DNA of 64,000 nucleotides from Albibacterium bauzanense (GCF_004339765.1 NZ_SMGO01000001.1:682001-746000); one strand, 5' to 3'; counted from the stretch's first letter, positions 1-8,570 are shown. Numbers and translations: made by a program. The notes: generated from the sequence alone by a model not told the origin.

Positions 1-271
1 AGGAAGTCAATAGGACAGTTAATAGTATAACCGACAACCCATACTTAGTCGGATTAGTTATTTTATTCATATCTATTATATAAAATTTTAGCGTTTTATT
101 GTTTGACTGAAAAGTGCTAGAATGCCTTTCCTTAGGACCGTTTTCTTTATTAAGATTTAAACGGGTATTAATGATCGTAGACTTTAAATTTTCATTTTTC
201 TCCTTTCTGTTTCTTTACCTTTAAGTAACAGAAAGGAGGAAAATCTACTTTGATTTACAATGAAGTTTGGG
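1..271. other. Intergenic left edge, no gene seen
   Basis: No convincing coding frame or RNA gene is visible here. The stretch is AT-rich and contains one long inverted repeat (positions 195-243, listed separately). It lies downstream of the leftward sigma-factor gene, where Bacteroidota ECF sigma genes often carry an anti-sigma (FecR-like) gene, and none is present. Confidence 0.6.
195..243. repeat. 17-bp inverted repeat downstream of the sigma-factor gene
   Basis: The left arm is 195-211 and the right arm 227-243. They pair over 17 bp with one G-T wobble around a 15-nt loop, and both contain the core CTTTCTGTT/AACAGAAAG. The position just after the leftward sigma gene suits a transcription terminator, but neither strand has a clear T-run after the hairpin, so intrinsic termination is uncertain. 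It may instead be an mRNA 3'-end stabiliser. Confidence 0.5.
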
Positions 272-802
272 TTAACTTATTGCTAGTTCCATTCGTAAGC
301 GACGTACTGCTTCTGCTATATTATTGGCTACAGTTTGCTCAGCTAAATTAAGCCTTACTGCTATTTCTTTAATACTCAGATTTTCACGCCGAAGAAGGAA
401 GGAACGTTTCATGTTTTTAGGTAAATTATCTATGGCAAGAACAAGCTCATTTTCCACTTCCTGGATTGAGAAAGACTCATCTATGCTGTCTATAATAAAT
501 CCTGTTTCATCCATCACAAATCCATGAACACGTTGTTTAATGTTTTCAGATCTAAAATAATTGAATACCTGCATTTTTACAGCACCCAATAGATAGTTTT
601 GCAAACTGGTTTTTATGGCTAATTGAGTTCTCTTTTGCCAAATACTAACCAACACTTCCTGAACAATATCTTTTGCTATATCTTTTTCAGCAATTCTATT
701 AAATGCTGCTTTATAAAGTAGTGTCCAATAACGATCATACAAAATATCAAAAGCGATAGACTCTCCATTTTGCAAACAAATCAACAATCTTTCTTCTGTC
801 AT
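272..802 (-). CDS. ECF-type RNA polymerase sigma factor
   Basis: A 176-residue sigma-70 family protein of the extracytoplasmic-function class, which directs RNA polymerase to alternative promoters. Region 2 is visible at about residues 18-58 (FDILYDRYW, then DIVQEVLVSIWQKR). Region 4, with its helix-turn-helix, lies at about 127-174 (LPKNMKRSFLLRRENLSIKEIA). Length and domain order are normal for the family. It starts 42 bp after the alkaline phosphatase stop on the same strand, with no TAnnTTTG element between them, so co-transcription is possible. No FecR-like anti-sigma gene and no SusC/SusD pair follows within the window, unlike many Bacteroidota ECF loci. The regulon cannot be inferred. 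Confidence 0.92.
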   Translation of the reverse strand: MTEERLLICLQNGESIAFDILYDRYWTLLYKAAFNRIAEKDIAKDIVQEVLVSIWQKRTQLAIKTSLQNYLLGAVKMQVFNYFRSENIKQRVHGFVMDETGFIIDSIDESFSIQEVENELVLAIDNLPKNMKRSFLLRRENLSIKEIAVRLNLAEQTVANNIAEAVRRLRMELAIS

Positions 803-844
803 ATTAAGAAGCTATAGGATTTTCTGTTATTGCATTCTATTGAT

Positions 845-2251
845 CTATGATTTTTCTATTAAACCAGCAGTTTGTAGCATGAAATTATGTAAATCTGTAT
901 TTTTCACAAAATGTTTAAGGTCTTCACTTCCGGGACCAAACATTGCTAATTCAACAAAATCACTAGAGTGATTGGTAGAACCGAATGAAATGCCAGTATA
1001 ATTAGATTGAATTTCAGCAAACGTTTTAAATGGCAGATTATTAGGATTATATAAACCTTCACTATCTAATTGATTATAGTGCTTTAAAATTTCCTTTGCC
1101 TCTTCATCTTTTATAGCAATACCTTGAGCCGATTCAATGTAATCTATTACTTGTTTCGAGCTAAAATTTCTATTGATACTATTCAGTACCTTATCATTCG
1201 TTTGTTTAAAATGCTGGATTTTATCGAATTTATCATTGCTAGAAAAGAGGCCTGGATTGGCATTTCCATGATCGGTTGTTATAATAACAAGTGTCTCACC
1301 GTCTTCTTCTGCAAAAGATATTACTTCTGATAGTGCTTCGTCAAATGCTATTTGCTCGTGTAATAAAGCACTAGCGTCGTTGGCGTGGGCAGCCCAATCA
1401 ACACTTCCTCCTTCTACCTGCAAAACGAAACCATTTTTATTCTGCTTTAAGCGGTTTATTGCCTGCTTAGTCATTTCTGATAGAGAAGGTATTTCAGCCT
1501 TCAGTCTATTATCAAATTGAATATCAAGAACATAAGGCAATCCGTCTTCATGAAATACACCTAACAAGGGTTTAGTTGTAGAACTTTGAAGCAGATCATT
1601 TCTATTCTGAACTACGTGATAGCCTTTTTGAGAGAATTGGCCAAAAACATCGGCTTTATCTTTTCTTTTATCTGCACTAAAAAACTCGGTTCCGCCACCT
1701 AAAAGGACATCAAAATCTAAGTTTAAATATTCGACTGCTATTTCAGACTGATCGCCTCTGCTTGCAATATTTACGCAAAATCCTGCAGGCGTTGCATGTG
1801 TTATTGGAACTGAGGTAACACAGCCTACAGCCTTACCTGCTGATTTGAATTTCTGAAGAATTGGCTTATTGAAGGATCCATCTGGGTTTACATTCAGAGC
1901 ACCATTGTTTACTCGCTTACCACCTCCCCATGCAGAGCTGGCAGCTGCAGAATCAGTTACCAGGGCATTAGCAGAAGCGGTATCCATTAAAGCACGAGTC
2001 GCTTTTCCTTCATCATAAAGTGATAACCATTTACTTCTACGACCTTCTTTTCTTTGCAGAAGTAAGTCGGCCATAGTAAGTGTGCCAATGCTCATTCCAT
2101 CACTCACCATAAATATTATATTCTTTGCTGAACCAGCATTATTAGCTAAAATGCTACGGCGTTTTTCTGAAGCCAATAAATCGAATGGGGAAAGCATAGT
2201 TGCTCCGGCAACCGCAAGCGATGCTTGTTTAAAAAAGGATCTTCTTTTCAT
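845..2251 (-). CDS. Alkaline phosphatase, Tat-exported
   Basis: A 468-residue periplasmic phosphomonoesterase of the PhoA superfamily that releases phosphate from organic esters. The N-terminus MKRRSFFKQASLAVAGATML is a twin-arginine signal, as expected for a metalloenzyme exported folded. Metal and catalytic motifs are in order: SDGMS with Asp51, the nucleophile motif VTDSAAASSAW with Ser101, HATPAG, TTDHGNANPG and TNHSSDFVELAMFGPG near the C-terminus. The Asp100-Ser101 pair matches E. coli PhoA Asp101-Ser102. A weak -7 candidate, AATATTTG, lies upstream. Phosphate control is plausible but not shown, since the repeat seen before pstS was not found here. The ECF sigma gene follows 42 bp downstream. 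Confidence 0.93.
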   Translation of the reverse strand: MKRRSFFKQASLAVAGATMLSPFDLLASEKRRSILANNAGSAKNIIFMVSDGMSIGTLTMADLLLQRKEGRRSKWLSLYDEGKATRALMDTASANALVTDSAAASSAWGGGKRVNNGALNVNPDGSFNKPILQKFKSAGKAVGCVTSVPITHATPAGFCVNIASRGDQSEIAVEYLNLDFDVLLGGGTEFFSADKRKDKADVFGQFSQKGYHVVQNRNDLLQSSTTKPLLGVFHEDGLPYVLDIQFDNRLKAEIPSLSEMTKQAINRLKQNKNGFVLQVEGGSVDWAAHANDASALLHEQIAFDEALSEVISFAEEDGETLVIITTDHGNANPGLFSSNDKFDKIQHFKQTNDKVLNSINRNFSSKQVIDYIESAQGIAIKDEEAKEILKHYNQLDSEGLYNPNNLPFKTFAEIQSNYTGISFGSTNHSSDFVELAMFGPGSEDLKHFVKNTDLHNFMLQTAGLIEKS

Positions 2252-2354
2252 TTATGAATAATCTATATTAATATGAATAAGCAAATATTGTCTATTCGTA
2301 TTAGTACAGTGTTAAATTCATATTATCTGAATAAGAAGATTATGATATTGAGAT

Positions 2355-2555
2355 CTAATCTTCTTCTAAAATTTCAGCTACTCTGCCAATCTGGCCATCT
2401 TCTAATCGAACTTTAATACCGCGTGAATGATAGGCTGATGAAGTTAGAATGTCTTTAACGATACCCTCTGTTAAATTACCAGATCGTTGATCCTTTTTCA
2501 AGATAATTGCTACCAATAAACCTGGAAAAATATCTTTTCTGTTTTGTCCACCCAT
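2355..2555 (-). CDS. ywbE: YwbE family protein
   Basis: A 66-residue protein matching the YwbE/DUF2196 family, which is widespread and of unknown biochemical function. It has the family signature GQNRKDI, then VAIILKKDQRSG, GIVKDILT, HSRGIKVRLEDGQIGRVAEI. I chose the ATG at 2555 because family members begin at M-x-GQNRKDI. The longer frame back to 2579 adds eight residues with no family counterpart. The protein is small, soluble and basic in its first half. It stands alone between the phosphatase and the divergent beta-barrel gene. Confidence 0.8.
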   Translation of the reverse strand: MGGQNRKDIFPGLLVAIILKKDQRSGNLTEGIVKDILTSSAYHSRGIKVRLEDGQIGRVAEILEED

Positions 2556-2767
2556 ATTCTGTTTGTATATAAACATCAAAAGTAGTGAAGATTTTGGGTA
2601 TTTATGTCCTCATGTGTATAAGTTTAAGTACAATCTCAGATTTGTATTATAAATAAATATTAACCTGATTATAAGGAACTTACAAAACAAAATGTTTTTT
2701 TGGCTTGACAGTTGCAAAGCAGTTTATGTTTTAAACATTAAAAAAACAGAACACAAATTTAGAAACT

Positions 2768-3388
2768 ATGAAAAAGTTAATCTTATCTGCAGTAGCAGTA
2801 TTATTTACAGTTGGAGCTTTTGCTCAAACACAAGGAATAGGATATGGTATCAAGGCTGGTGTGAATCTACCAACTTACCATTTCAGTGATGGTAATAATG
2901 CAGACGATACTGAAGCTTCTACCAATTTCCATATAACTGGTTTCATGGATGCCCCTATAACATCTATGTTCTCTATCCAACCAGGAGTTTCTCTTCAAGG
3001 AAAAGGAGCAAAATTAATGGATAATGATTTAGGAACCTTGACACAAAATACGATGTGGATTGAAATTCCAGTAAATGCAGTAGTTAAATTTCCTGCAGGT
3101 GGTGGTAATTTCTTTTTAGGAGCCGGACCTTATGCAGCCTTTGGTATATCGGGTAAGAACTCATATAAAGGAGATTGGGGTTCAGCTGAACAAGATTTCG
3201 ATTTTGGTAAGGATGGTACTCAAAAGGGAACTGAGTTTGGTGCAAACTTCCTTGCCGGATACCAATTATCGAGTGGTTTGACACTTGGTGCAGGTTATGG
3301 CTTGGGATTATCAGATATCGCTCCGGATGGTGTAGATTACAAACAAAACAACCGCGTACTTTCATTCTCGGTTGGATTTGCATTGTAA
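2768..3388 (+). CDS. Outer membrane beta-barrel protein, PorT-like family
   Basis: A 206-residue secreted protein with a clear signal peptide (MKKLILSAVAVLFTVGAFAQ, cleavage after about residue 20). The mature part has alternating hydrophobic/polar strands and ends in VLSFSVGFAL, a C-terminus typical of small outer membrane beta-barrels. GYGIKAGVNLP just after the signal is the opening strand commonly seen in Bacteroidota PorT-like (outer membrane protein beta-barrel domain) proteins. The specific role is unknown. An upstream TATGTTTT (2725-2732) is a possible -7 element with weak fit. A strong hairpin terminator follows. Confidence 0.85.
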   Translation: MKKLILSAVAVLFTVGAFAQTQGIGYGIKAGVNLPTYHFSDGNNADDTEASTNFHITGFMDAPITSMFSIQPGVSLQGKGAKLMDNDLGTLTQNTMWIEIPVNAVVKFPAGGGNFFLGAGPYAAFGISGKNSYKGDWGSAEQDFDFGKDGTQKGTEFGANFLAGYQLSSGLTLGAGYGLGLSDIAPDGVDYKQNNRVLSFSVGFAL

Positions 3389-3410
3389 AAATACCTAAAC
3401 CTTTAAATAA

Positions 3411-3440
3411 AAAAAGAGGGAAGATATCTTCCCTCTTTTT
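3411..3440 (+). terminator. Rho-independent terminator after the beta-barrel gene
   Basis: A perfect palindrome with arms 3411-3425 and 3426-3440, core GAGGGAAGAT/ATCTTCCCTC, followed by three further T residues. It ends the rightward beta-barrel transcript before the next rightward gene at 3499. Confidence 0.88.
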
Positions 3441-3498
3441 TTTATGCACTCTGATTATAAAGAATTCCTTAATATTGTAAGTCTAATAACATGATCGG

Positions 3499-4047
3499 AT
3501 GCACAAGTCAATTTATCGTTTCTTTATTTTTTCTGCAATTATTCTAATACCAAACATAACTTTTGCACAAAAACAGACAAACCAAATTAATCATTTCATT
3601 GTAGAAGAAAATCTGCTAAAAAATGATAAACTTGCAATTATTGCAACTGACTCGCTTGAACAACCTTTGGAAAATATCAATGGAACCTTCCAATTCTCTT
3701 TAAATAACTTTAATTATCCGCTTGAGTTTCATAATGGGGTTGCTATTACTCCTAATCAAGTAGAAAAATCAACCTTCGTCTTTATTAAACATATTAACGA
3801 TAGTGGATCTCACGGACAGCTATTTTATATATTAAAAAGTGATTCAGGACTTAATCCTATAAAAATAAACTGGGTTGTATTACTTATAGTTCCGGCCATA
3901 TTTATACTTATTGGAATGATGTTCCGTAAACTTCTAACCCTCGCTATTATTGCCCTGTTAGTATTCTTATACTTTAATTATAAGCACGGGATGGATTTAA
4001 CTACATTTTTTGAAACACTGGTGCATGGCATCAAGGGAATCTTCTGA
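3499..4047 (+). CDS. Secreted/membrane protein of unknown function
   Basis: A 182-residue protein I do not recognise. It starts with a signal peptide (hydrophobic stretch FFIFSAIILIPNITFA, residues about 8-23). A periplasmic region of about 100 residues follows, and then two closely spaced membrane segments (about 125-142 VVLLIVPAIFILIG and 145-160 LTLAIIALLVFLYF). It ends in a short amphipathic tail (DLTTFFETLVHGIKGIF). No catalytic motif stands out. It converges on the TamL gene with only 5 bp between the two stops and has no visible terminator. A link to outer membrane assembly is guilt by neighbourhood only. Confidence 0.7.
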   Translation: MHKSIYRFFIFSAIILIPNITFAQKQTNQINHFIVEENLLKNDKLAIIATDSLEQPLENINGTFQFSLNNFNYPLEFHNGVAITPNQVEKSTFVFIKHINDSGSHGQLFYILKSDSGLNPIKINWVVLLIVPAIFILIGMMFRKLLTLAIIALLVFLYFNYKHGMDLTTFFETLVHGIKGIF

Positions 4048-4052
4048 GGGCT

Positions 4053-6401
4053 CTAGAAAGGCATACCAATCCCAAAATTATATTGAACAAAGTTGTACCG
4101 ATCAGGATCGTTGGTCTGATTATACCGTTCCTTAAAATCTTTCGAATTCAATATCTCTGATATAACCCATCGGTCGGCTCCTTCAAATTGAGGATCTCTT
4201 ACTTTAGCAGCAATATCAAAACGGAAAACAAAGTACTCCAAATCGAAGCGGAAGCCTACACCTGCACCAATTGCGATCTGATCCATAAACCTATCCCACC
4301 TAAACTGACCCTTAGGATTCAATCCATCATCTTTTATCCGCCAAATATTTCCGGCATCAATAAAAGTTGCCCCCTTCAATTTTGCTCCAAAAAAATTATT
4401 CATTATTTTAAAGCGATATTCTGCGTTAGCTTCTAATTTAACCTCTCCTAACTGATCAAGGTTTCGAAGATTCAATCGCAATGAATCAGGCAGTACAGAA
4501 CGGTTATAACCACCAGGCCCTAATGTTCTAGCTTGCCAGGCACGAATACCGTTCATTCCACCTGAGTAAAAATTCTTCTCAAAAATTAACAGGTTTTGAT
4601 TATTTCCATAAGGAACGGCCACACCAGGATTAATACGCAATACCAATTGACGCTCTCCACCAAAGTATTTATAGAATCTAAAATCAGTTTCGACCTTTGA
4701 ATATTGTAAATAAGGAACGCCTAAAAGTGTTTTTTCTCCGCTCTCATTCTTCTTAAAATCAACGACTGAACTAATTAAACCCAAAGTGTTTCCACTTACA
4801 TCCAATGTACCTCTAAAATAGAGGAAGTTCTCTAAACTATTTAGACGGAGCGTATTAAATGTATAAGAATACTGACTACCCAAGCCTATATAAGCCCGGT
4901 CATTACTCTCAATATATAAACGATAGCCTTCTTTATCGAGTTGCTCTTTAAAAGACGCATCTAAGCGACCGATACGATATTCAAGCAATATGGGAGTAAG
5001 CTGATGCACTTTATAGCGAGTTTCATTCCAGATATAGGATATGGAATTAATAAAATATCGGTTTGAGTAAGTACTTGCCTGATCGAATATTTGCCAATTT
5101 GTAGAGAATACTGTTCTCGGCATTCCATTTTTTCCCATAACAGGAATCCAGAATGGGACAATCAAACGAGGAATAGTTAAGGAGGCACCAAACTGGAAGT
5201 CACGGTTATAGACGCGATTGAAAAGACTTCCTGAAAGTTGTGAATCAAATAGAATACCGAACTGACCCTTCACCTCCAACTGCTCCGATCCTCCAAATAA
5301 ATTTCTATTCGTATAGGTATTACCTATATTGAAACCACTCCTGCCTGAGTTAAAAGTATATTCACCTTCTATTCTATTAGCCATTCTTTTTAAAGGAATA
5401 AGAGCATAATGAGCATTGATATGCGAAGAATCAGGCTTTGTATAGCTTACTTTAATACCTTTAAATGTATTTAACTCATATAAACGATCGTAAGTAAGGT
5501 TTTCATAATCGTAATTATAACGGTCACCTTGTTTTTGAAAGATATATCGATTAAGTGGTACGGCTTTAAACTTTCCTGTATGATCTGTATAGTACATGGC
5601 TTGATCCAATGTATCTTTACGAGGAAGATTACTTATTGAGCCATCACTTTTGGCTATTTCTATAAAACTACTATCAATATAAGAGATGGGATGACTCGCT
5701 TTATTTTCGGGATTATCGATAATCAGTTTCAGATCTACAAGATTACCTTCCATTGCTGAATCTACTTCAAAACGAACATATTGACGGAGAAAATCAAAGT
5801 ATCCATAACGTCTGGATAAATTATATATATTCTCGCGTTCATACACCAGCGAATCACTATCATAGCGCATGGTTGCATGAAGATGACTGAACTCAGGACT
5901 CATTCGCTTATAGAGACTATCCAGTTTAGGATCTGCAATCTGGTATTCTAAGTTTCGAATAAAAAAAGGATTACCTTGCTCGACGATAAAAGTAATACTT
6001 GCCTTTTGTTTTTTTATAGCAATAGAGTCTTTAACCTTTGCGTTGAAATAGCCTTTGCTTGCTAGAAAACGTTCAATTTGATTACGGGAAATCTCGATCA
6101 AGGAACTATCCAGTAGTCTCGGAGCTTCACCAACATTACGAATCTTATCGGTTCGGTAATGATCGCCTTGCTTATTTGCAAAGTTGTAAATAAATAAATT
6201 TATGGTAGAGTTTGGACGTATTTCTTTCTGAATATATTCTGATGCGTCTTCCTCGTAGGCATTATCGATCCCTTTTAATTTTACTTTTGTCACTAAGGTT
6301 TGATTATCTTCTAATAAACGAACCGATCTACAAGATGTAATAAATAGCAGCAAAAGCGCTATAATTGTAAAAGATATAAGTTTAGAAGTAAATGCTCTCA
6401 A
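4053..6401 (-). CDS. tamL: TamL-like BamA-family outer membrane assembly lipoprotein
   Basis: A 782-residue Omp85-family protein of the Bacteroidota TamL type, thought to work with TamB in inserting or assembling outer membrane proteins. It has a lipoprotein signal: MRAFTSK, hydrophobic IIALLLLF, lipobox ITSC with Cys24. POTRA-like repeats fill roughly residues 30-330, and the C-terminal half is a 16-stranded-type barrel with features such as GGMNGIRAW and FIDAGNIWR. The start codon is TTG at 6401: upstream in frame a stop occurs at 6420-6422 with no ATG between, and a later start would remove the basic n-region of the signal. Its first 10 bp overlap the start of the divergent methyltransferase gene. 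Confidence 0.88.
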   Translation of the reverse strand: MRAFTSKLISFTIIALLLLFITSCRSVRLLEDNQTLVTKVKLKGIDNAYEEDASEYIQKEIRPNSTINLFIYNFANKQGDHYRTDKIRNVGEAPRLLDSSLIEISRNQIERFLASKGYFNAKVKDSIAIKKQKASITFIVEQGNPFFIRNLEYQIADPKLDSLYKRMSPEFSHLHATMRYDSDSLVYERENIYNLSRRYGYFDFLRQYVRFEVDSAMEGNLVDLKLIIDNPENKASHPISYIDSSFIEIAKSDGSISNLPRKDTLDQAMYYTDHTGKFKAVPLNRYIFQKQGDRYNYDYENLTYDRLYELNTFKGIKVSYTKPDSSHINAHYALIPLKRMANRIEGEYTFNSGRSGFNIGNTYTNRNLFGGSEQLEVKGQFGILFDSQLSGSLFNRVYNRDFQFGASLTIPRLIVPFWIPVMGKNGMPRTVFSTNWQIFDQASTYSNRYFINSISYIWNETRYKVHQLTPILLEYRIGRLDASFKEQLDKEGYRLYIESNDRAYIGLGSQYSYTFNTLRLNSLENFLYFRGTLDVSGNTLGLISSVVDFKKNESGEKTLLGVPYLQYSKVETDFRFYKYFGGERQLVLRINPGVAVPYGNNQNLLIFEKNFYSGGMNGIRAWQARTLGPGGYNRSVLPDSLRLNLRNLDQLGEVKLEANAEYRFKIMNNFFGAKLKGATFIDAGNIWRIKDDGLNPKGQFRWDRFMDQIAIGAGVGFRFDLEYFVFRFDIAAKVRDPQFEGADRWVISEILNSKDFKERYNQTNDPDRYNFVQYNFGIGMPF

Positions 6402-7141
6402 AGTCCCAAATAAGTTTAATCAAATCTCTTCACCTAAAAAAGTTTCGGAAGACCCATAATCTCTTTATTGTAGAAGGTCTCAAATCCATAACGGAATTTA
6501 TCAATGAAGAGTATGTACTTCATAGTATATATTACCTTCCCGAAATGTCTTCAAAAGTGGTTAATTTTCTGCAAATTATAAAAGGAAACGAGATAAGTTC
6601 CGATGAATTAAAGAAAATAAGTGCTTTAACTAATCCTCAGGGAATTTTAGCTGTCTTCAAAATACCTCACTACGATTTAAAAGTTGAAGATTTACGAAAT
6701 AAATTCTCGTTAGCTTTAGATTTTATCCAGGATCCGGGAAACTTAGGAACAATCATTCGTACGGCTGATTGGTTTGGAATGAATACATTGATTTGTTCAA
6801 TGAATACCGCTGATATTTATAATCCCAAAGTTATACAAGCAAGCATGGGCTCTCTGGCACGAATAAAGGTATTTTATTATGACCTGAAAGAATGGTTACC
6901 TAAATGTAAGCTTAAAATTTATGGCGCAACTCTGGACGGAGAATCGATTTATGAAACTGATTTTGGTAAAGAAGGAATTATTTTGATGGGAAATGAAGGA
7001 AGTGGGATTCAAGCAGATTTAATACCTCTTATTTCTGAAAGAATTACGATCCCTCGATTTGGTAGAGCTGAATCATTGAATGTTGCTATCTCATCAGCCA
7101 TCATTTGTTCGGAATTAAGCAGAAAAATCAAAAAAACTTAG
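6392..7141 (+). CDS. TrmH/SpoU-family RNA 2'-O-ribose methyltransferase
   Basis: A 249-residue SAM-dependent methyltransferase of the SpoU (SPOUT) class that modifies a ribose in tRNA or rRNA. The N-terminal RNA-binding part begins MLSKSQISLIKSLH and contains FIVEGLKSI. The SPOUT domain carries the three family motifs: LDFIQDPGNLGTIIRTADWF (about 110-129), LMGNEGSGI (about 199-207) and RAESLNVAISSAI (about 224-236). The exact target nucleotide cannot be read from sequence. The start at 6392 is the family start and lies within the first codons of the divergent TamL gene, so its promoter must lie inside tamL. Confidence 0.9.
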   Translation: MLSKSQISLIKSLHLKKFRKTHNLFIVEGLKSITEFINEEYVLHSIYYLPEMSSKVVNFLQIIKGNEISSDELKKISALTNPQGILAVFKIPHYDLKVEDLRNKFSLALDFIQDPGNLGTIIRTADWFGMNTLICSMNTADIYNPKVIQASMGSLARIKVFYYDLKEWLPKCKLKIYGATLDGESIYETDFGKEGIILMGNEGSGIQADLIPLISERITIPRFGRAESLNVAISSAIICSELSRKIKKT

Positions 7142-7160
7142 GCAAGATAGATTAATTTAC

Positions 7161-7168
7161 TATTTTTG
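7161..7168 (+). promoter_or_regulatory. -7 element of tRNA-Cys
   Basis: TATTTTTG matches the Bacteroidota sigma consensus TAnnTTTG. It ends 17 nt before the first base of the mature tRNA, which allows a short 5' leader for RNase P. No clear -33 TTTG is visible. Confidence 0.65.
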
Positions 7169-7185
7169 CATTCCTTAATGGGAAT

Positions 7186-7256
7186 GGTCGGATGGCCGAG
7201 TGGCTAGGCAGAGGTCTGCAAAACCTTTTACAGCGGTTCGAATCCGCTTCCGACCT
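7186..7256 (+). tRNA. tRNA-Cys (anticodon GCA)
   Basis: A 71-nt cloverleaf. The acceptor arm is GGTCGGA (7186-7192) paired with TCCGACC (7249-7255). The anticodon loop CTGCAAA gives anticodon GCA, and the T arm GCGGTTCGAATCCGC is perfect. The discriminator base is T (U73), the known identity base for cysteine tRNA. CCA is not encoded. A -7 element lies upstream, and a 60-residue protein gene begins 27 bp downstream, probably on the same primary transcript. Confidence 0.95.
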
Positions 7257-7283
7257 CGTTATTAAAATAAAAAATATACAAAA

Positions 7284-7466
7284 ATGGGAGTTACTCGCTT
7301 AAAAAGAAAAGATAGAAAGAACAAAGTTACTGCTAAACTTGATGTTCAATTTCTAAAATTAGGTCGCAACATTGAAACCGGAAGCCGTTCTGAAATGCCA
7401 GCTACGCATCAGGTTGTTAAAAACAACGCGATCTTAGATCAGTTATCTGCTGGTTTAAAGAAATAA
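7284..7466 (+). CDS. Small basic protein of unknown function (60 aa)
   Basis: A 60-residue protein rich in Lys and Arg in its first 35 residues (MGVTRLKRKDRKNKVTAKLD), with no Cys, signal peptide or membrane segment. I recognise it only as the kind of short conserved hypothetical seen in Sphingobacteriales genomes; that is recollection, not a search. The basic N-terminus suggests RNA or ribosome binding, which is inference. It starts 27 bp after tRNA-Cys without an intervening -7 element and is followed at once by a strong terminator. tRNA-Cys and this gene therefore probably form a two-gene transcript. The translated frame, compact spacing and terminator favour a real gene. Confidence 0.75.
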   Translation: MGVTRLKRKDRKNKVTAKLDVQFLKLGRNIETGSRSEMPATHQVVKNNAILDQLSAGLKK

Positions 7467-7482
7467 TCTATTTCGATAGATT

Positions 7483-7518
7483 AAAAAGCGGGATACTCAA
7501 ATGAGTATCCCGCTTTTT
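7483..7518. terminator. Bidirectional terminator between the 60-aa gene and pyrD
   Basis: A 17-bp perfect stem, arms 7483-7499 and 7502-7518 with a 2-nt loop, core GCGGGATACTCA/TGAGTATCCCGC. It is flanked by A-runs and T-runs so that it works in both directions, and it lies between two convergent genes. Confidence 0.92.
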
Positions 7519-7538
7519 TTATATAAATATATAGCGAT

Positions 7539-8570
7539 CTACTTTTTATTAATTAAGCGCTTACATATCGCTTTAATTAATTGTGGGCCTTCATAAATCA
7601 TCCCTGTATACACCTGAACCAAACTTGCGCCTGCTTGCATTTTAGAAAGAGCATCTGCAGAAGAGTGAATGCCACCCACACCAATAATCGGAAATGCCTT
7701 TCCTGATTTTTCTGACAAATAATGAATTACTTCGGTTGAACGCACAGATAGAGGTTTACCACTTAAGCCTCCACTCTCTTTTAATAAAGAAGATTCACTC
7801 TTCAGTCCTTCCCGATTTATAGTCGTATTTGTAGCAATAACTCCTGCTATTTTTGTATCAATAACAATCTCTATAATATCATCAAGCTGACTGTCGGTTA
7901 AATCGGGAGCAATTTTTAATAGAATCGGCTTTGGCTTCTCATGACCCTCATTTCGTTTTTGCAATGTATTTAAAATATGCTTAAGGGGTTCTTTCTCTTG
8001 CAAATCACGAAGTCCGGGTGTATTTGGAGAACTAACATTTACAACGAAATAGTCAACTACATCAAAAAGCTTATCAAAACAGATGATATAATCACTTACA
8101 GCATCTTCGTTGGGAGTGGTTTTATTTTTACCAATATTTCCACCAATAATAAGGCCGTTTCTATCTGTAAAATATTTCAGGCGTAAGGCTGCTACATCTA
8201 CTCCTTGATTATTAAAGCCCATTCGATTTATTAAAGCTTCGTCTTTTGTTAAACGAAACATTCTAGGCTTATCATTTCCTGGCTGAGGTCTAGGTGTTAC
8301 CGTTCCAATTTCAACAAAACCAAAGCCTAAAGCAGCCATTTCATGAATGTATTCAGCATTCTTATCGAAGCCAGCTGCCAAACCTACAGGGTTCTTAAAT
8401 TTTAATCCGAAAACCTCTCTTTCCAATGAGGGATCTGCATAGGAGAATGCCGCCTCTAGGATCTTCTTGGCGCCCCAAACTTTCAAAAAGTTTTTGAGCC
8501 CGCTAGTTACCGTATAATGAGCCGTTTCTGGCTCCATCGAAAAGAAAAAAGGTTTAACCAATTTGTACAT
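7539..8570 (-). CDS. pyrD: Dihydroorotate dehydrogenase (quinone), class 2
   Basis: A 343-residue FMN flavoprotein of the inner membrane that oxidises dihydroorotate to orotate with quinone as acceptor, the fourth step of pyrimidine synthesis. The N-terminal helix that binds membrane and quinone ([19 protein letters not shown]) marks class 2. Other signatures are [36 protein letters not shown] with the catalytic Ser, TNTT and [11 protein letters not shown] chose the ATG at 8570. A -7 element (TATCTTTG) occupies 8583-8576, so the longer frame to 8591 would begin upstream of transcription. The mRNA is predicted to be almost leaderless. Confidence 0.95.
   Translation of the reverse strand: MYKLVKPFFFSMEPETAHYTVTSGLKNFLKVWGAKKILEAAFSYADPSLEREVFGLKFKNPVGLAAGFDKNAEYIHEMAALGFGFVEIGTVTPRPQPGNDKPRMFRLTKDEALINRMGFNNQGVDVAALRLKYFTDRNGLIIGGNIGKNKTTPNEDAVSDYIICFDKLFDVVDYFVVNVSSPNTPGLRDLQEKEPLKHILNTLQKRNEGHEKPKPILLKIAPDLTDSQLDDIIEIVIDTKIAGVIATNTTINREGLKSESSLLKESGGLSGKPLSVRSTEVIHYLSEKSGKAFPIIGVGGIHSSADALSKMQAGASLVQVYTGMIYEGPQLIKAICKRLINKK

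Noticed and set aside
2692-2889. Rightward 65-codon frame starting before the beta-barrel gene
   Set aside because: It overlaps the beta-barrel gene in another frame and has no motif; the signal peptide of the real gene begins at 2768.
3084-3449. Leftward 121-codon frame across the beta-barrel gene
   Set aside because: It is antisense to a clear signal-peptide protein and runs through the terminator hairpin.
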